DNA of 9,226 nucleotides, from NCBI GenBank assembly GCA_017419325.1, contig JAFOLN010000068.1, positions 1 through 9,226 on the forward strand. Direction: 5' to 3'. Below are positions 7,166 to 9,226 of the stretch, in pieces. Position 1 is the stretch's first letter, and every line of letters starts with the position of its first letter. Made by a program: the position numbers and the translations under genes. This stretch comes from Clostridia bacterium (GTDB lineage Bacteria > Bacillota > Clostridia > Oscillospirales > RGIG577). The notes under the pieces are model-generated. The model had not been told where the DNA came from. It did no database searches and was given only the letters and a program-made list of their open reading frames with translations.

Positions 7166-9226
7166 ATGAAGGATATTCTGTTTTTGAACACGCTTCGAAG
7201 CCTCTGGCGCACAAAGAACCGCTTTTTTTCCATACTTGCGATAATCGCGCTGGGCTGCGGTTTTTTCGCGGGCGTGCGCTCCACCTGCCCGGATATGAAG
7301 GATACGGCCGAGGCGTATTTCAAGGCGCAGGCCCTTTCGGATATGCATATAATCTCGACCGCGGGCTTTGACTCGGAGGATATCGCCGCCATAGGAGCCA
7401 TTGAGGGCGTAAGCGGCGTACAGGGCTCGTATTATCTCGACTGCTTTGCAAAAAGCGGGGACGGGAAGGAAGTCACCGTAAAGGCCATGGCGTATTCGCC
7501 CGATGACAAAGAGAACGTGCCGCGCCTTATTGAGGGACGGCTCCCCGAGGCGGCAGACGAATGCGTTGTGGAAACGAACACCCGCACCCCCGAATATTTC
7601 AGACCGGGCTGTGAGATCACGCTGTCGCTTAACGACGGCGAAAAGGCGCTTTCGGACAGCTTGAAACGCGACACGTTCAAAATAGTAGGCATTGTGCAGT
7701 CGCCGCTTTACATCTCGTTTAACCGCGGCAGCACAAACATAGGAAACGGCAATATAGACGCCTTCTGCCTTATACCGAAGGAGGCGTTCGCATATTCCGC
7801 GTACACGGATGTTTACATAACACTTTCAAAAGACGAGGACACAGGGGCGTTCTCCGATGAATACTTTGCCCTTCTCGACAGATACGACGACGTTCTTGAT
7901 GAAGCGTCAGCGGCGCTTCTGCCCGCGCGTACAGAGCGGGCCGTGGCGGATGAAAGCGCGGAGCTTGAACGCGCCCGCGCCGACTTTTCTCGGGCGGAGC
8001 AGGACCTGTCGGAAGGCAGGAACGAGCTTGCTTCCTCGAAAAAGGAATATGAAGACGCGAAGGCGCGCTTCTCAAAGGAAGAGAAGCGGCTTTCGGACGG
8101 AAAGGCCGACTACGCGGCCGCCATGTCGGAGTTTGAGGCAAAAAAGGCTGAGTATGACGATACGGCACGGGCAGCCGAACCGGAGCTTTCGGCGGCGGAG
8201 GCCGACATAGCCCGCGCGGAGGCGGAATACAGCGCGGGTCTCTCCTCGTATAACGCGGCGTATGATGAGCTTTTGGCGAAAAAAGCGGAGCTTGAAGCCG
8301 CGAAGTCGCTCCCCGTGCCCGTGCCGGGCATTGATGAGGCAGAGGCCGCCCTTTCGGCATCACAGCAGGAGCTTTCCGGTAAAAAGGCGGAGCTTTCGGC
8401 GGCGGCCGCGAAAATAGAGGCGGCGAAGGCGGAGGTCTCGGAAAAAAGGGCTGAGCTTAAAGAGGGCAAAGAAAGCCTTGACAGCGCAGAAAAGACGCTT
8501 TCCCGGAGCCGCGCCGATATAGAGCGGGGCGAAGCGGAGCTTGAACGCGCCCGCATCGAGCTTTCTGACGCGCAGGCGAGGATAACCGAAGCCGAGCGCG
8601 ACATAGCCGAGGGCGAGACGCGCCTTTCGGACGCCGAGGCCGATATAAACGACGCGCAGAAGAAGATAGACGATTTTAAGAGCGGCGCGAAATGGTACAT
8701 TTTCGACAGGCGCGACTTTGTTGACTACGAGGGCTACGGCACCGACGCCGATCGCGTCGGCGCGATAGCGGCGGTGTTCCCAGTTATGTTCATAGCGGTG
8801 GCGCTGCTTGTGTGCCTCACGGCCATGACGCGCATGGTGGAGGAGCAGCGCACGCAGACGGGCGTATTGAAGGCGCTGGGCTTTTCGTCGGCGCGGATTG
8901 CCGCCCAGTATGTTATCTATGCGGCGGCGGCCAGCGTCATCGGCGGATTTTTGGGGCTTGTACTGGGCTTTCGCATTTTCCCCGCCGTCATAATGAACGC
9001 CTACGCCATACTTTACAACATTCCCGGCGCGCTTACGCCGTTCAAATGGGACATCGCGCTGTGGTGCATAGGCGTGGCCGTCGTATGTACGGCGCTGTCG
9101 GCGCTCTTCGTATGCATGCGGGAGCTTGGGAGTAAGCCCGCGGCGCTGCTTCGGCCGAGACCGCCTAAAAGCGGCAAGCGCGTGTTTCTTGAGCGCACGC
9201 CCTTCTGGGCGCGCATGAGCTTTACG
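7166..9226 (+). CDS. large FtsX/MacB-type ABC permease with coiled-coil hairpin, 3' end missing
   Basis: Reading from ATG 7166, all 687 codons to the window edge are open, so the gene continues beyond it. The N-terminus (KNRFFSILAIIALGCGFFAG, about 18-37) is TM1. Residues about 40-262 form an extracytoplasmic MacB-like core domain, with an EGRLPEAADECVV segment typical of these permeases. Residues 266-507 are a two-armed coiled coil. TM2 (about 531-553), TM3 (582-603) and TM4 (631-652) form one FtsX domain with the TRMVEEQRTQTGVLKALGFSS coupling loop. The last visible part (SKPAALLRPRPPKSGKR) is how clostridial members lead into a second half with another FtsX-like region. Family members are often over 1000 residues, so probably 40% is missing. 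The start has only AAGG 2 bases upstream, suggesting translational coupling to the ATPase stop 4 bases before. Any later Met would lose TM1. Substrate is unknown. Confidence 0.92.
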   Translation, partial: MKDILFLNTLRSLWRTKNRFFSILAIIALGCGFFAGVRSTCPDMKDTAEAYFKAQALSDMHIISTAGFDSEDIAAIGAIEGVSGVQGSYYLDCFAKSGDGKEVTVKAMAYSPDDKENVPRLIEGRLPEAADECVVETNTRTPEYFRPGCEITLSLNDGEKALSDSLKRDTFKIVGIVQSPLYISFNRGSTNIGNGNIDAFCLIPKEAFAYSAYTDVYITLSKDEDTGAFSDEYFALLDRYDDVLDEASAALLPARTERAVADESAELERARADFSRAEQDLSEGRNELASSKKEYEDAKARFSKEEKRLSDGKADYAAAMSEFEAKKAEYDDTARAAEPELSAAEADIARAEAEYSAGLSSYNAAYDELLAKKAELEAAKSLPVPVPGIDEAEAALSASQQELSGKKAELSAAAAKIEAAKAEVSEKRAELKEGKESLDSAEKTLSRSRADIERGEAELERARIELSDAQARITEAERDIAEGETRLSDAEADINDAQKKIDDFKSGAKWYIFDRRDFVDYEGYGTDADRVGAIAAVFPVMFIAVALLVCLTAMTRMVEEQRTQTGVLKALGFSSARIAAQYVIYAAAASVIGGFLGLVLGFRIFPAVIMNAYAILYNIPGALTPFKWDIALWCIGVAVVCTALSALFVCMRELGSKPAALLRPRPPKSGKRVFLERTPFWARMSFT
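7958..7978 (+). repeat. 21-bp direct repeat, copy 1
   Basis: These 21 bases, encoding AELERAR, recur exactly at 8534-8554. The two copies are 576 bases apart, a multiple of three, and lie in opposite arms of the coiled-coil hairpin. Confidence 0.8.
7961..8665 (+). repeat. heptad-repeat region encoding an antiparallel coiled-coil hairpin
   Basis: Permease residues 266-381 and 389-500 read as consecutive heptads, 16 in each arm, with a four-residue insertion (AAEP) after the tenth heptad of arm 1. One core position is Leu, Ile, Phe, Tyr or Val nearly throughout, and the other is mostly Ala, Gly or Ser. The arms are joined by LPVPVPG (382-388), the only Pro-rich break. The lengths of the two arms agree within four residues. 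This fits a long helical hairpin projecting outside the cell between TM1 and TM2. Confidence 0.8.
8534..8554 (+). repeat. 21-bp direct repeat, copy 2
   Basis: This is the second exact copy of the 21-bp sequence at 7958-7978, again encoding AELERAR in the same frame. Flanking bases differ on both sides, so the match is bounded. Confidence 0.8.

Noticed and set aside
7770..8700. Two long minus-strand open frames (7770-8363 and 8110-8700)
   Set aside because: They lie opposite the coiled-coil part of the permease. Repeated GCG/GAG/CTT/TCG codons keep stops out of the other strand, and the products are low-complexity Ser/Ala or Arg/Pro strings.
8812..9135. 107-codon plus-strand open frame near the end
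   Set aside because: It overlaps the TM2-TM4 region of the permease in another frame and has a His/Gly/Arg-rich product without known features.
1..9226. CRISPR array, prophage, insertion sequence, tRNA or rRNA
   Set aside because: No spaced direct repeats, transposase or integrase motifs, terminal inverted repeats, or RNA-gene folds were seen on either strand.

Overview
The window is a stretch of bacterial chromosome with every gene on the + strand and very short gaps (12, 89, 64, 10 and 4 bases). A PolC-type replicative polymerase, IspG next to an RseP-type site-2 protease, and a TrmB that resembles the Bacillus protein point to Bacillota, most likely class Clostridia. Gene order rseP-ispG-polC is typical of clostridial isoprenoid/envelope clusters, where dxr and cdsA usually lie upstream. 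Base composition is fairly GC-rich by eye, yet isoleucine is mostly written ATA. That combination occurs in some gut Clostridia, but I cannot name a genus.

Layout. (1) 1-455: the 3' end of an M50 site-2 protease (RseP/RasP-like). (2) 468-1511: ispG, the penultimate MEP-pathway enzyme, an iron-sulfur protein. (3) 1512-1600: a spacer with a perfect 12-bp inverted repeat and a possible promoter. (4) 1601-5737: polC, complete, with OB, PHP, embedded proofreading exonuclease, zinc-binding and polymerase regions. Its N-terminal region is shortened and carries a Lys/Glu/Ala/Pro linker. (5) 5738-5801: a spacer with a perfect TATAAT box. (6) 5802-6449: trmB, tRNA m7G46 methyltransferase. (7) 6460-7161: a MacB/LolD-type ABC ATPase. 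(8) 7166 to the window end: the N-terminal 687 codons of a very large FtsX/MacB-type permease, cut by the window edge.

The first three genes are housekeeping: envelope proteolysis, isoprenoid precursors and DNA replication. trmB and the two ABC genes look like a second transcription unit, in which the ATPase and permease form one transporter or mechanotransmission complex. The most striking structure is in the permease. Between TM1 and TM2 sits a coiled-coil hairpin of two nearly equal arms (about 116 and 112 residues) around a PVPVPG turn, with very regular heptads. I see no CRISPR array, phage, insertion sequence, tRNA or rRNA. Apart from this domain the window is mostly ordinary core genome.
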